From Marsupella aquatica (taxonomy: Eukaryota; Marchantiophyta), in the NCBI GenBank assembly GCA_973895155.1, contig OZ316896.1:21266001-21330000 (forward strand): a stretch of DNA of 64,000 nucleotides, in the 5' to 3' direction. Numbering within the stretch: the stretch's first letter is position 1; each line of letters begins with the position of its first letter. This document shows, piece after piece, positions 1 to 12,725 of this stretch. The translations under genes and the position numbers were made by a program. The notes below the pieces were generated by a model that was not told the origin of the DNA, did not search any database, and saw only the letters and a list, made by a program, of their open reading frames with translations.

Positions 1-142
1 GGAAACTTAATCTGTACAATTCCTGCATACCAAGTCGTTCATTCATCACTAGCTTTCACAGTGTTTCTACCTTATGGATAGAGGAAAACGGACTGCACAA
101 TCCTTCATAAAGGAACCCAACTAAAATTTACATCTCTAAGCA

Positions 143-2122
143 TTACCAATAATCCCTACAGGAACAAAGGCCGTCTTGGAAGTGATGAAAGCGATTGCCA
201 TCTCTTACAATTATAGCTCGACCCACTATTTTGGAGATAAACTTTGTTGCAGTGTGACAATCATGGCAGACCCGTAGATTCTTGTAAATACGAATCGGAG
301 TGCCAGGAGGTGTGCTGATGAGGCCATATGCAATGGCCAGCTTTTCACTGTGGTAACCTAGATGAGATACCTTTTCCTCTTCCGCCAAATCATGTAAGAC
401 TTGTCTGGTATCAGGAACATACCCAGCCTCCTTCATTCGTGCCGTCAAATACTCAAGTTGCTCATGTATTTCCCTTATTTGAGGATGATAATTATCATTC
501 ACAGTAAATGAATGTATTTCTTGGTTCACCTCAATCCAGGTGCACCCCGGATCTTTTTGCACACCCTTCTCTAGCATCCTCTGCTTAATAGCTGCGCTTC
601 TATCCCATTTGCCAGCAGCAGAATAAATGTTTGATAGGAGCACATAACCTGCAGATCTTCCTGAATCCAACTCCAAAATTTGATGTCCAATGCGTTCGCC
701 CAACTCCACATTACCATGAACCCGACAAGCCCCAAGCAAACACATCCACGTATCTACACTAGGCTTGCGGGTCATCATCTTGATGAGATCCTCTGCCTCG
801 GTCAAACGACCAGCACGACCAAGAAGATCCACAACACTAGTGTAGTGCTCCAATGTTGGAGATATACTGTGAGCGACTCCCATAATTGAAAAATAGTGCA
901 GCCCTTCATCAACTAATCCACCGTGACTGCAGGCTGACAGCAAAGAAACAAAAGTGACTTCATTCATCGTCAACCCTTCTTGGCACATTCGCTCAAAAAG
1001 ACCGACAGCTTCCTGACCGTGCCCATGCATGGCAAATCCTCCGAGCATAGCATTCCAAGAGACAACATCACATGAAGGTATCTCGTTGAATGCTATCCAT
1101 GCATCCTCTAGGCAACCGCATTTGGCATACATGTCCACGAGGGCACTGCCCACAAAGGGATCCGACTGACAGCCGTTTGAAAGGATCTGATCATGCACAC
1201 GCCGACCTTCTTCAAGTGCTGTAGCACTGGCACATGCATTCAATACAGCAACAAAGGTAAGTGGGTTTGGATCCACCCCATCTTTTTGCAATTCTGCAAA
1301 AAGCTCCAATGCCCTTCGCCCCTGGCCGCATTTCACAAAACCCAGAATCATAGTACTCCAACCAATCACATCAGGTACAACCATATTTTTGAAAATGGTC
1401 CAAGCATCCTCGATATTCCCACATCTGACGTACATGTCAATAAGACTGTTACCCACATACATGTTGGAATCAAATCCTCTTTGAATGATCTGCCTGTGAA
1501 ATCTCCTGCCTTGTTCAAGTGCTTCCAAAGTAGCACATGCACTGACAACACCAACAAAGGTGATAGAGTTTGGCTCCACCCGGTCCTTCTGCATTTGTTC
1601 GAATAGTTCTAATGCCTTCCGCCCTTGCCCATGTTTTACATATCCTAGAATCATGGCAGTCCAGGAGACAACATTGCGTTCGGACATCTCACTGAACACT
1701 CTCCAGGCATCCTCTATGCTTCCACATTTGGCATACATATCAACTAGGCTACTGGCCACACCCACATCTGACATATACCCAGACTCTTTGATCTGCGAAT
1801 GGATGTGTCTGCCCTGCTCTAGTGCTTGTTTACCAGAACATGCGGAGAGGGCTCGGATAAAAGTAAATTGGTCTGGCTCTATGCCCTCTCGTTGCATTTG
1901 TTCATAGACCTCAATTGCCATCCCATAATCTCCGCCTTTAACATGTCTTTCAAGCTTCTTGTTCCACGAGAAAGTGCTCAATTGCAAAGTCCCTGGTACC
2001 ATCGTAGCCAGCTTTGCTGCCACCCATGGTGGGGTTGACTTGTCACTCAGCCAGAGTCTCTTATCGGTCGTCTTATGTTTGAAATCTGGGTATCTTGGAT
2101 TATCCTGTAACAAGACATCCAA
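143..2122 (-). CDS. PLS-class pentatricopeptide repeat protein with E and DYW domains
   Basis: This is an organellar RNA-binding protein expected to specify and carry out C-to-U RNA editing in chloroplasts or mitochondria. The open frame is 659 codons without an intron. It shows successive PPR motifs in the P-L-S pattern, with recurring VSWTAMI and LVDMYAKCG signatures, up to about residue 440. E/E+ regions follow, then a DYW deaminase domain that ends exactly in DYW and a stop. The deaminase signature HSE lies at about residues 591-593 and the zinc-binding CHDC at about 619-622, so the catalytic site looks intact. The 5' end is unclear. The frame opens at a TTG, and the first in-frame ATG is residue 41 (2000-2002), which would remove any targeting peptide. 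No in-frame ATG lies between the upstream stop and 2122. A 5' exon further right, or a start at Met41, are the two options. The edited target site cannot be read from sequence. Confidence 0.9.
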   Translation of the reverse strand: MDVLLQDNPRYPDFKHKTTDKRLWLSDKSTPPWVAAKLATMVPGTLQLSTFSWNKKLERHVKGGDYGMAIEVYEQMQREGIEPDQFTFIRALSACSGKQALEQGRHIHSQIKESGYMSDVGVASSLVDMYAKCGSIEDAWRVFSEMSERNVVSWTAMILGYVKHGQGRKALELFEQMQKDRVEPNSITFVGVVSACATLEALEQGRRFHRQIIQRGFDSNMYVGNSLIDMYVRCGNIEDAWTIFKNMVVPDVIGWSTMILGFVKCGQGRRALELFAELQKDGVDPNPLTFVAVLNACASATALEEGRRVHDQILSNGCQSDPFVGSALVDMYAKCGCLEDAWIAFNEIPSCDVVSWNAMLGGFAMHGHGQEAVGLFERMCQEGLTMNEVTFVSLLSACSHGGLVDEGLHYFSIMGVAHSISPTLEHYTSVVDLLGRAGRLTEAEDLIKMMTRKPSVDTWMCLLGACRVHGNVELGERIGHQILELDSGRSAGYVLLSNIYSAAGKWDRSAAIKQRMLEKGVQKDPGCTWIEVNQEIHSFTVNDNYHPQIREIHEQLEYLTARMKEAGYVPDTRQVLHDLAEEEKVSHLGYHSEKLAIAYGLISTPPGTPIRIYKNLRVCHDCHTATKFISKIVGRAIIVRDGNRFHHFQDGLCSCRDYW

Positions 2123-2461
2123 GTCGATCTCATGAGGACAGCATTCCTCACAACATTTTAGTATGAGAACTAAGAGCTAACAAAGCCTCGCCGTACAAAC
2201 AAGATGATTGCTGGAAAACTCCCCGTAATTTGAGTCAAAGAGTGAATTTACCTTTTCAGACCTGTGATCCCACCACTCTGAAGGATCAGAAAAGAACTCG
2301 CGCCAAAGTTTTTTCAAAATGATCAATTTCCGGACTGCCACGATCCACATGAAATCATAAATTGCTTTGACCTACCGATGAAAGGAGTCATGTGGTAAGT
2401 TACTGGTTGAATTCGTGTTCACATTTCTGCCCATGATACTAACATTCTTCATTTGGCCAAT

Positions 2462-3646
2462 TCATTCATATTCCAAGACCTCCAGCGAGTGCATGAGGAC
2501 TTCGTGGGAAAAATCATGGCCGAAAGTGGCAATAACATTCTCCTCTCCATCATGCATTTCTTCCAGCCTGGCATACAATGTGTACCACATCATGCTCTTA
2601 AATTCAGCACGTTCAGGACACCAATGCATTCGAACTTGGCTAATCATCTTCTTTCGTGACTCATTGAACCATGAGATCTGGATGAGAGATTGGGGCACCA
2701 TGACAGCTGCCTCTTTTTCAGTCCCAGATCTTGCGCCCACATTTTCAACAAATACAAAAACAAACAAATTGGGGAACAAAAACAGGACTGTGTTTCTGAC
2801 ACTAATAAAGAATTATTCCCGCTTAGGTAAGCCAACATCCTACAGAAACGTTCCAATGCAATTCATACCTTGAAACATACAAGAGCTCCACGCTCTATCA
2901 CCTAGCCTATACGACACATCCTTGGCACTGTCTACAATTACATTTGAGCACGAAAGAACCAAAGGCTCACCCGAGGGTTTATCTGGTTCAGACGGTCGAA
3001 CGCTTTCATTCCTCCGAGGATCTCCGTCACCCTGGAGTGGGCCACAGCCTTCAGAGTACGTTCGGCATCCTGTAGACCTTATGGGTTTAGGCTTCAAAAA
3101 GGAGGAGACCAACCCAAGAACTAATCTCCTACTCACTGTTTATGATTTTATCAAACAAACAGACCATCGATGGAAATTGTTTTTCCAGTCTTTCTCAGTC
3201 GGAAACCCTAAGCATGCCTTCAAGGTTCAGGGCCCTCATGTTCGCTGCACTAGTATTTCTCTGGCGCCTGCTCAATGACTTGCCTCAGCAATATAAATAA
3301 GTCTACAGACAGAATGGATGTGAGTAGCCTCCATTTTCGCAAACAACTTATCCTAACAGAGCATTCCCCTGTCAAACCACATCAGCATTTCGAGAGTTGA
3401 AAGGAGAATACCTTCTGGGAAACATGGAAATCAATGCCGTGAGCTGGAACACTTACCAGTCAGTGCAAGGTCCTTGAAGCGGCGTGTGATAACAACACCC
3501 TCGTTGAGCCTACGTTTTGCCATCGCGATCGGATGTGAGATTTTCCTATCAGAAAGGCAATTCAATTCAATGCCCTGGCCGATGAAGATTCTCCCATCAA
3601 AACCCCCAATTGCGCGTATGAAGAAAGTGTTGTTGATTCTGCTCAT
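2462..3646 (-). CDS. unrecognised four-exon protein gene (about 199 aa)
   Basis: I do not recognise the product. The exons were assembled by hand: 3646-3457, 3077-2971, 2920-2869 and 2712-2462. Reading phase is kept through all three junctions and the frame ends in TGA. The donors are gtaagt, gtgagc and gtatga, a good match to consensus. Exon 1 has an ATG at 3646 and a second at 3523. The protein is hydrophilic, mostly helix-like, and rich in Met, Glu, Arg and Trp in its last 80 residues (for example ISWFNESRKKM and RAEFKSMMWYTLYARLEEMH). No membrane span is visible. An alternative start for exon 4 at 2787 also keeps phase but adds a run of hydrophobic codons that looks more like a polypyrimidine tract. 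The acceptor of exon 2 could instead be at 3069 in another frame, which reads as low-complexity. The gene lies 340 bp upstream of the PPR gene on the same strand, so part of it could be exonic to that transcript. Confidence 0.45.
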
Positions 3647-4107
3647 AAATCGCGATCGAAGACATAAATCAGAACTTTCTCACCGATAATAGACATGAGA
3701 GTTGTTTTGTCTCGATAGAAAGTGTGCCTTGGTTTTATGTGTATCGTCTTTGGACTTTTTTCCCTCTCTTTATTTCTTGCATAAGTTTTTGGCGACAAAG
3801 AGTCCCTGATGGACCCAGCTCGTAAACCATGCAACCCCGATCGACCGTGACACGTCTTACACTCTCACTCGCTAAAAGTCTTCCCCTTCCAAAACTTTTC
3901 CACTAAAACCTTTCTCCCATTAGAGTGATTAGCCTCAATTACCCCTTCTTTGAACATGAACAGAGGAGAAAACAATAAAAATGTCAACAAAGTATACTTA
4001 CTGTTAATTAATGAAATGATAAAAAAAAACACGGCCCCATCATATTAACAATCATACATATCATAAAAATGTTCCTTTCTATTTTACTTATCAAGCGCAA
4101 ATTACAA

Positions 4108-4554
4108 GCTAGAGTTGAGGCTACACTAGGTTTCTAGAGTGAAGACTCTAGACCACAAGTCCATGGCTCATCATGTGTATGGAAAAACTCATGACCATGA
4201 TGTATGTTGAATGATAAGCATGTACGCTTTACTCATGATCATGATGTAACTATGTCAAATGATATTAAACATATATGCGCTTTGTTATGATTTCTATGCA
4301 CCATAACATATGTGCATAGAAAAGAGTACGATATATATGATTATTAAAATGATTACAGGTATGAAGGTTTTTTTATCATTTCACTAACCTTCAAAGAATG
4401 TAAATAAATAATATATTTTGGTGACATTTTATTGTCCTCCATGTTATTCATGTTCAAAGAATGGATAGTCGGGGCTAGTGCACATATATTATAATGGGGC
4501 CCTAGAGTCATGGTCTAAAGGCTTCACTCTAGAAGCCTAGACCTCAACTCTAGC
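4108..4554. mobile_element. MITE-like element with about 45-60 bp terminal inverted repeats
   Basis: The left end (GCTAGAGTTGAGG and following, with CTAGAGTGAAG inside) is matched in inverse orientation at the right end (CTTCACTCTAG then CCTCAACTCTAGC). That makes an imperfect terminal inverted repeat roughly 45-60 bp long around an AT-rich core of about 330 bp. The total length is about 447 bp and there is no coding frame. This is the shape of a non-autonomous DNA transposon (MITE). No clear target-site duplication is visible at the two borders, so the superfamily is not assigned and the true ends may lie a few bases away. Confidence 0.6.
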
Positions 4555-7500
4555 ATCCCTTTGTGCCATATACATAAGATACATAAATTTTAGAGAGTGA
4601 AACTCAGAAAGATGTGGTGAGTTAAGCCTAGACATGAGTAACCTTAAAAACTACCCTAAGAGTTGTTAACTGACAAAAACTCAGGTTAGGTCTATTAAGG
4701 GCTCCATTGGATATGGTTTGGTGGAGAGCATGGGACAATGAGGACCGTCTGTGTGATCTGAGGCATCAGCATGGACTCCACCATAACCAAGCTGCCCCTT
4801 CCGTGTGAGAGGTGTCCTGATCACTCATAATTGCTCATTGTGGACAAAGGCACATAAATTTCTTAAGAAGTTGTTTATAAACTGCACATCAAACCACCCA
4901 GGCCCATGCTCACTGTGCATGAAGTCTCTATTGCAGCTCTCCAAGTTGAACACAAGAACTTTGGGAGACTTAGGGTAATTTCAATCTCCAATGTAGTGTA
5001 TGTCATTTGAGCAACAAAGAGGATTTTGCTGAGATCCATGAGGGTTTGCTCTTCTGGGCCATAGGATCTGTTTGGCCCTAAGGACCATATGTTTCGTTTT
5101 GTTTTTGTGGGGTACAAAAGGTACTCAGAAGTTTATTGAGACTTGGTTTTGTGCTAATACTAAATTGACTACGGGCTCCTTGAGTGGAAATAGAGTTGGA
5201 GACAAACAAAACTACAAAACCTCCAAAAAATATAGATTCTTTCTTGTAAGCCATAGATCTAAGTTTCATAGCAGGACAAGATAATATTCCAGGGAAAAAC
5301 TGAATTACTAAATGTACACTTCTCTGGTTAAATGAGAAAATGATGCTCCCATGGACCAAAAGTTGGTCTTTGAAACCCCCCATAGACCACATTTCCCAGA
5401 AATTGAGTTTAATTGTAATTACTTGATGTTCATAAATTCAAGTATTTTTAGTTTTGATGTTGTGCTAGAGGAGTAGGTAAGCTACACTTCCATCAAAGTG
5501 ACAGTGAATTTTTGGCCATTTTGGTTGAAGTATTCATCATGGAATGTGGAGGGGTAAATTCTATAAGATTAATTTTCAGTGTGTGAATATGAAATATTAG
5601 GGCTTGTGTTTTTTCACATCTTCTTCTTCTCTAGTTGCATTGCAGGTGAAAACCTAAAAACTATTTAAAGACTCATAATCATCAATTTATCAGCCCAAAA
5701 CTCCCATGGATCACAAAAATGTGGTCCCTGGAAGCACTCTGTCCATCATGGTGGCAACACCTTCTATTCTAATTAAATTTTCTGTCATATTAAGCATGAA
5801 TTCAAATAGAAAGAAAACAAGTTGCTTGTCCACTGTGAACAGTAGACTATATAGTTGCGCAGTACACTCCCTCTCCAGCATGGGTAATGATTCTACTTAT
5901 TCGCTTTTCCTTGATTTTCACTTGCAATCACCGGGAGATTGATGGGAATTTGTTTCTTTCCACTTGTTGAAGAATCAAGATGAAAAAGTAATGTTCCCCA
6001 AAGCGGACCCACCCCACAAAACAGTAACAAACTGGTGTTTAAAAGTTAATTTGCATTACATTTAGTTGACTATGCTTGTAGCTTTTCTTCGTCTTTGCAA
6101 CTGTGCAACTTTTCTATCCTTTTTCCACATGGGAAAGGCCCCATATGTCACCCCTAAAGGACAATTTAAGTTTGAGTGATAGCAAATCAAACTCCACGGG
6201 ACAGCTTCTATCAGTGTTTGCACATAAGGATGAATTTTTCTTCGGCTATTTTCGAATAGGATGGGCCCCTCTGTCACTGCTAGATGACAAGAAGTTTGAG
6301 CAAAGACAACTTTTTGAACATAATCATGATCTAGAGGTAGGGTCTTATATACCTGGCTTCTCTTCACGTAATCATGGTCTAGAGGCTCCTCTTTCGGGTT
6401 ATAGGGTGTTACCTGGCTTCAGTTTACATAATCTCTCATGGTTACTCATGCCATTTTACTGCTTCCTTACTTTCACCCCTCTCGCTTACCTTTGTGGCTG
6501 AGATTGTCTCAACCACGTCTTTTTATTGTTATTGTTGGTTCAGCCCACTGGCAGGAGATGGGCGCCACCATTAGTGATGCAAAGACCATAACCTAATCGG
6601 CATTTGAGCACACCAAAACATGTCTAAAGGCTACTGACTGACAGAACGCTCTATGTCTTAGCACACCAAAAGTTGTGGGTATCTAGACTTTGCACCTGTC
6701 ACCCACTAGGGTAAAGAATGTATGGAAGAAAACCAATGTCATCGAATTACGTCAGGAAGATAAATTAAAGATTAGGTCTACCTTATCAAAGAAATGGTAG
6801 GAGATGTGATGGATAACGAGTTTCTAGGATGAAATGTGTTCACTTGGATAAAGAATTTGTAGGATGATTCGGGAGTGTGTGGAAATCAGAGGCTGTGTGG
6901 AGAGTAATGCAGGGAGTGGAGTTGTGGGAGGTGGATCTGCACAGAGCTTAGGAGACCATTGCAGTCCTTCAGTCATCCCTCCTTAGGGCCTTTTTGCTTG
7001 TGCAAGGTCCTTTGATTTTTGGCACTCAAATGAACCCGTGGCATCTCTAAGCGAAGCGACAAGCCGGCAGTCCTGATGGCATCTTTGGAGGATATGCAAG
7101 GGAAAGGGCCAGAAATTTTCCGGCCGTTGAGGTCCTGAACTTTGAACTTTGAATAAAACAAAATGGCAGTAAATCTGACTGAATACACTCTTCACACATA
7201 AGCCGTTCTTGATTGTGTTTAGATCTTGGGTCCACATTTTTTCCCTACATTTGTGGGCTGCTAAGGGTTGCATTTTTCAGGACTCTTGCACATGCAAGAT
7301 AGCCCTTAGGAGCTGAGGTTTGTTTTAGGGAGTTTCTTGCCACGGGCTGAGTTTAGGAAAATACTCTTTGCCACCCTCCTATGCACTTTCTCTTCAACTT
7401 TACAATACTTTTCAATTCTGTTGATAGGCTTTCAGTTCCTTTGTGGACTTTTGGCTCGTTGCTCTTTTGGGGGTTTTCTTTTTGTTTTCTCCCCTTTCTT

Positions 7501-7874
7501 GAAGTTTCCTAAAGTTCTGTCTAAAATTAAAGGCAAAAGGCGATTTTGCGATTCAGTCTCCATCCAGTGTACAAGGAGCTGTGCAGAGAGGCAAAACTTG
7601 TGTTTGCTGCTCACTTCTCGTGCCAAAGGAATGCTGTGCTCATGTTGTAGTTGCTATGGTGGCTGCAAAAATCTCCATTTGTTTAAAGTGGATTTTGCAC
7701 TGATTTACCTTTTGGCCAGAAAAGTAGTTTTGGTGGTATTATTTCCCAACGAATTTCCAAAGAAATCTATTGGGTCCCCTCTATTTGGGATCGCGTTTCC
7801 CACCTTTGACACTTTTTGTTATTAGAGAGTATGATATAATAATTATGTGTGTACTTGCAACTTTAATACCAGAA

Positions 7875-8770
7875 ATGATTCACAACCTCTTTTCCTGTAG
7901 CATCGACAACGCTAAAGCCAAAAATGATTCACAACCTTTTTTCTCCAGAATCTTCAGGAAACGGGGTAAAAAGTATTTTCCTGACAACATTGCAAACTGA
8001 CAAGCATGCAAATCTGGGTGGCCAGGAAGGGTAGGGTTGGGTGTTGTGGTGTTCATCAACCATCCCTTGATGAAGCTTACAGGATGTCCAGACCCTAGGA
8101 TCAATATAAACTAAGCAAAATTACAACACATTAAACGACTTTATAACAACTGTCTAATACCAAGAATGATTCACAACCTCTTTTCTCTGGACTCTTGAAG
8201 AAATGGGGGCGGGAACCTATGACTAGACAAAAAGATTGTCAATCTCATCCACCTCTAATACCAAACATATGTCAATGTAGAAGGGCGTATCAAACCCTAC
8301 TGCTTCCCTTTTTTTCATTCAACTGCTTTGAGAAATTTATGTCTGCAACCCAACTTTTGGGCAAACTTAATCAAACCCAAGGTTTGAGGCATGTTTCAAC
8401 ATGCTCCCATGAGTCAACTGGGCACCGATGATTTTTTAAATAGGCGCCCACGATCCTTGAAGGCGCCAACAAATGTTGAACCAAATATTTTTGGCGCAGC
8501 GACCAAATAAAGTACTAATAATCACGTTTTGTGGGAACCAGAGACCAGAGATTTTTGGTCCAAAAGCATTGTGGCTACGAGAAACCTTCGAGAATAAGCT
8601 ACTCTAGTTTGAGACGCCCTGCCAAATCTGTAATACCAAAAAATAATTCACGGATCGGAGGAGAATATAATAAAGCAGACAACGTCGTAAACTGGCAAGC
8701 ATGCAAAATGTCTCGTCGGTGGGAAGAGCATGCAGTTTCATTTCCGGTGGGCAGGAAGGGTGGCGGCAAA
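7875..8770. repeat. degenerate direct repeats (ATGATTCACAACCT family)
   Basis: The string ATGATTCACAACCT recurs at 7875, 7924 and 8166, each time after an 'ATACCA/CCAA' context. The second and third copies are followed by similar CTCC/CTGG...TCTTgA(A/G)gAAA sequence for about 50 bp. A further decayed copy (AATAATTCACGG) lies near 8641. A second shared block, GACAACrTyGyAAACTGrCAAGCATGCAAA, occurs at about 7982 and about 8680, in both cases followed by GTGGsCAGGAAGGGT. This points to two diverged copies of one repeat in the same order. The nature of the parent element is unknown. Confidence 0.5.
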
Positions 8771-11297
8771 AGCGCAGGTTCAAAGCTTTTACACGGAACT
8801 AGAGGTCACGAAGTGCGAAGCTCTGATCAAGATGCCGCCACCTCATGCACGAGTGCGCTGTGGCACATGCTGAAATCCGACGTGTCGTCATTTCGGCAGC
8901 TTAGCACCGTGACTCCCCATTCCACTCCATCCCGTATCTCCGCTTCTTTGGAGCCGGCCATTGACCAGATGATGGGCCCCAGGAGTGAGGAAAAGTGGCG
9001 CTCCCCAGGAACATTCCTAAAGTACTGCCGTTTACTGTAGTTTACTACCAGTATTTAATTCGTGCCCCCTTGCCAGTTTCCAAATTTATCCATGGTCAGA
9101 GCCGCCCTTAGGAGTGAACGCTCAACGAGAGCCATTGGTTGCTAATAGACCGCTAAATTTGGACTATTTACTTGGTGTCTGCTTAATTTGGTCCGACGCT
9201 GCAGGAATTCACCATCGGTGTGATCCAATTTACGCCAAACGGAATCTGCCTAAGACCTTGAAAGTACCAAATCTCATGGTGGGCTCGCCATTTGAAGTGA
9301 GGGTCAGACAGCTTAGTTGTTTTGAGTGACCAATATAGTGGCCAATATAAAGTGTTTGAGGGAGAAGATGCTCAGAAGATTCTTTATTAAGTTATTTTCC
9401 TGATAATCAGATCTCCTTAGATTTAAGGCTGACCTTTAGATTCTGGTTAATGGGGCTTGGGATTAGGTGAAACACTGGCTAATGAGCCAGCAAAATACTA
9501 GCGAATTTTTTCCAAAAGTGACGAAGGATTTTTGGGGAGGTGGAATGTAGCGAATATTAGCCACTAAAAAAATTACTGGGTTAGAGGGTGGCTAGCAAAC
9601 CAGGGTGAGGGTGTATTACGAGTCCAGAATTACCTGGGTTTCACTCTGGGGGCTGTTCAAAGAGGGCTTCCCATTACAGGAAGGGTGGCTAGCAAAACGA
9701 GAGTTCCTTGGAGTGAGCGCTGAGAGCATGAGAGTACGGTGTTTTGGGGCCGTAACCTGGAAAGATCTTTCCAAAAATTTACAGCAATGTCTTTAGCTTC
9801 ATGAAAACTTGAGAAACTACTAATTTCTAATGATTACAGACCACTCAAGATACACATTTCGCGGATTTGAAAGGTTTTGAGCCGTTAACGTGTATATTCA
9901 ATTTCTTCCTCTATAGGCAGTAGAATAGGCTAACATGGATATTCAATGTCTACCTCTATAGCCAATAGAATAGGCTCTTTTTGGCTAACTACAAGCAAGT
10001 GGAATACACCTAATGTATTCAAATTCCATTGACAATTGAAACTTACCAATTTCCAGGTGGTTGACTAGATTTCTAGTAAATTCAAATTTCAAGTGAGACT
10101 TTCTACTTTCCAGGGGATCGTCTTGATTTCTCGGCACATTTGAAATTCCATGGCCTTACTAGACTCCAGATGGTTTTCTAAATTCCTTGTCACACTTCAC
10201 CTGTGTAGTATCCACCATCATATCAGCAGTCCATCCAGGTCGCCAAAGCTGATCACTCGTCAATGTCATACGTACCATACAAGATCAAAGAGAGTTAACA
10301 TTCCATCCAAGGTTGCCAAAGTCTATTCAGCGTTTTAGCATTCTGGGTCTCGCCGAACGTCCCATATATTGACAATCACTAGCGAGAATTTGTGACATCC
10401 AGAGTAAGTAAGAGCTTTCGGACTTTTGTGGTCTCATTAAACGGTGGAATTCCATGAGGGGTCCCACTTATATAAAATTTCTCCCGACACTTCAAAAATA
10501 GCGCTGTATTCCCTGAGTCCTAGTCTGCCGGGGACATGGGCTCAAAATGGAGTTGCTGGCGGTAGGTCACTGGCAGATCGTGTCCTGATGATTCACTGAT
10601 CGCCCACTTTTCGAGGCCAGCAGAACTGAGAGAGATCCAAAATGCAGCTCAGGAAAGAGAGGAAGGAAGTAAGGAACTCAGAGGAAGAAGAGGCTACGAG
10701 TAAATTTCTGATCGGCAATGCAACTCTGGCTTGCAAGAAAGAAAAGATCGGATGTACAGCACGGACTAAGAACAAAACTACGAAAAGATTTCGAGAACGG
10801 ACTGCAGTTTTCAAGGAACAGACGAAAATGAGAGAGCATCCAGGAGAGGGGGAGAGCTGATACTAACAAATGCATGCACGCTATTGAAAACAGACAACTC
10901 GAGGTTACGAAATTTCACCAAACCGGCGATAAAGCTCAGTCAACTCATCCATGTACATGAACACGGGCAAACTGATGGAGAATTACGTGCTTCAAAAGAC
11001 TCTCCCTCATCATTATATCATTAAGAATGAAAAAGTTCCAAACAACAATACAGACAAGACGAGAAGTTCAATTTACAAGAGCGTGATGACAAATGAGAGC
11101 CCGCACGGTTGGGAAAATTCCGATTCATAGTAATGGCTACTTCCTACGATAAACTAAGATGCTGAAGTGGTAAGTAACTTGGTAACATGAACCTAGACGG
11201 TACCAGCAATGTGCCCGTCATAAACGATATTGTCTATTGCATTCTTTACGACACCGTCACGGTTTCGTATCCACTGCTCGGCTTTATGAACAAACGT

Positions 11298-12725
11298 TCA
11301 TTCGGATTGCGTGAGCTTGTCAAAATAGCTTACAGGGAGCAGCGGTAGGTACTGTGCAAGGGGAAGCCCACTCTGTTTCAGGCTAGTGAAGATCTCATTC
11401 ACTTTCACAGCTCCATATCGAGCAATGGTCAACACTTGAGGAACCAAAGGGAATGTAATGGCCTTCTTGTAGGCTTTGACGCCATAAGTTTCGGCAACGG
11501 GCTCGTACTTCTCGTAGTAGCCCATCGCCGTGCTGTATAACCCTCGACTTTGAACATCGGAGACGGTAGACTTGGCAGCATCGAACGCCTGGAAGCCTGT
11601 ATCTTTCACGTTTTGGGGAAGCTTGGCATCTAGGTAATTGACGACACGGTCCACCTGCAAACAGTGCCAAAGATGAGGACACGTTAGTACTGTTTCAGCA
11701 ATACAATATTTAGATAATCCAGAGACGGACAATATCCCTCCAATGATAGAATTCTATTCGACACGGCAAGGATCCAATTTAAGTCCAAAAGTGGGATGCG
11801 CACGGCAGTTCGGGCGCTCAAAAAAATTCATAATATATACCTTCTGGTCGGCGAACACCAAAAGCTCGAAGGGCTTTCCCTCAATTTTCTGATAAACGGG
11901 TCCGACGACTGTCTTCACAGTTCCCTCCACGCTATCTACGCCAGGCTTAAGAGGGCCGCTGCTCTCCTTGGCATACTCGTAGAAAGAACTGACATACGTT
12001 GTCACAGTGACCACAGCCCATGGCAGAAACCCAAGATACTTCAGGGATGCAGACGTGGTGGAGGCTGTCGCCTGAAATGCAAGAAAGATTTAATGCTTAG
12101 TATCCAATTCTTATTTCGTGCTGGGTAACGAAGCCAAAAGAACAAAGTGCACCTGCCGTATGCTCGTAAAAGCAGGGAGTCCACACTCTTCGACAACGAG
12201 CACGGATGTAGAAAACAAATCAATCGAGACACTCTAGACAAAGAGCAATACCAAGTAGAGAAGCAACTAATGCGAGGCGCCTACAACAATACCATGCGCC
12301 ACCGGATCATCGAACTGAACAGAAAGAAACGACGACTGGAACCAAGGCAGAGCAGGAGTTCTAAGATATCTTGGAAGAGGATTTCTTAACTATACAGTTC
12401 GTGAAATGTAGAAGACGGTCACCTCGGCAAAAACTCCGATTAAGACATCCACACTTTCTAATAGACATTACTTCACGATACATCTAATGGGGTTGGAACG
12501 AGATTCCTAAAATCCGTGCAGGCCGCATTCAGTTTCTTTCCTCCGCCTACACCAAACGGAACTACAAACTGAAACTAAAACTAAAACCCCCGACAGAAAG
12601 ATCAGTCCAAGAAAAACCCACAGACCAGGTGCATCAAAGCACACTACGAACAACAGCATCAAGGCTCGACGACACACGCTTCCAAATTAGCAACAAACCT
12701 GTGCACTTGTTTCCTCTGCCGCCAT
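11298..12725 (-). CDS. REF/SRPP-family small rubber-particle-like (lipid-droplet-associated) protein
   Basis: This is a member of the rubber elongation factor/small rubber particle protein family. In plants without rubber these proteins coat cytosolic lipid droplets and help in stress tolerance. Exons are 12725-12699 (MAAEETSAQ), 12071-11841 and 11654-11298. All junctions are in phase 0, giving 204 residues, a usual length for the family. Recognisable parts are LKYLGFLPWAVV near the start, the middle stretch ending in ADQK, VDRVVNYLDAKLP, and a C-terminal ITFPLVPQVL...LPLLPVSYFDKL. No signal peptide or long transmembrane span is seen, which fits surface binding to droplets. Intron 1 is 627 bp and contains no other gene that I can see. 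The start is fixed by the short first exon carrying the typical acidic Met-Ala leader and a donor directly after it. Family assignment is secure; the exact paralogue is not. Confidence 0.9.

Larger units (their letters stand above)
3647..11297. other. gene-poor interval
   Basis: I find no convincing protein gene here. The left part (about 3.9-4.6 kb) is AT-rich and holds a MITE-like inverted-repeat element. The 7.87-8.77 kb part holds degenerate direct repeats. Open frames are short, mostly lack an ATG and have no splice-consistent partners. The sequence around 6.1-6.5 kb and 9.0-10.5 kb shows nothing I can name. The strip at 10.6-10.9 kb is purine-rich and gives a charged 72-residue frame that I regard as fortuitous. 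Unrecognised decayed transposons are the likeliest content. Confidence 0.6.

Noticed and set aside
1193-1606. 137-codon plus-strand frame opposite the PPR gene
   Set aside because: It is the antisense shadow of the repeated PPR motifs; repeats in the real gene keep antisense frames open.
8531-9040. 169-codon plus-strand frame
   Set aside because: It opens at GTG, has no upstream ATG, no recognisable domain, and spans a repeat block. No splice partner was found.
10593-10875. Charged plus-strand frame and hydrophobic minus-strand counterpart
   Set aside because: A purine-rich strip gives Lys/Glu-rich frames on one strand and Phe/Leu/Ser-rich frames on the other; no family and no partner exons.
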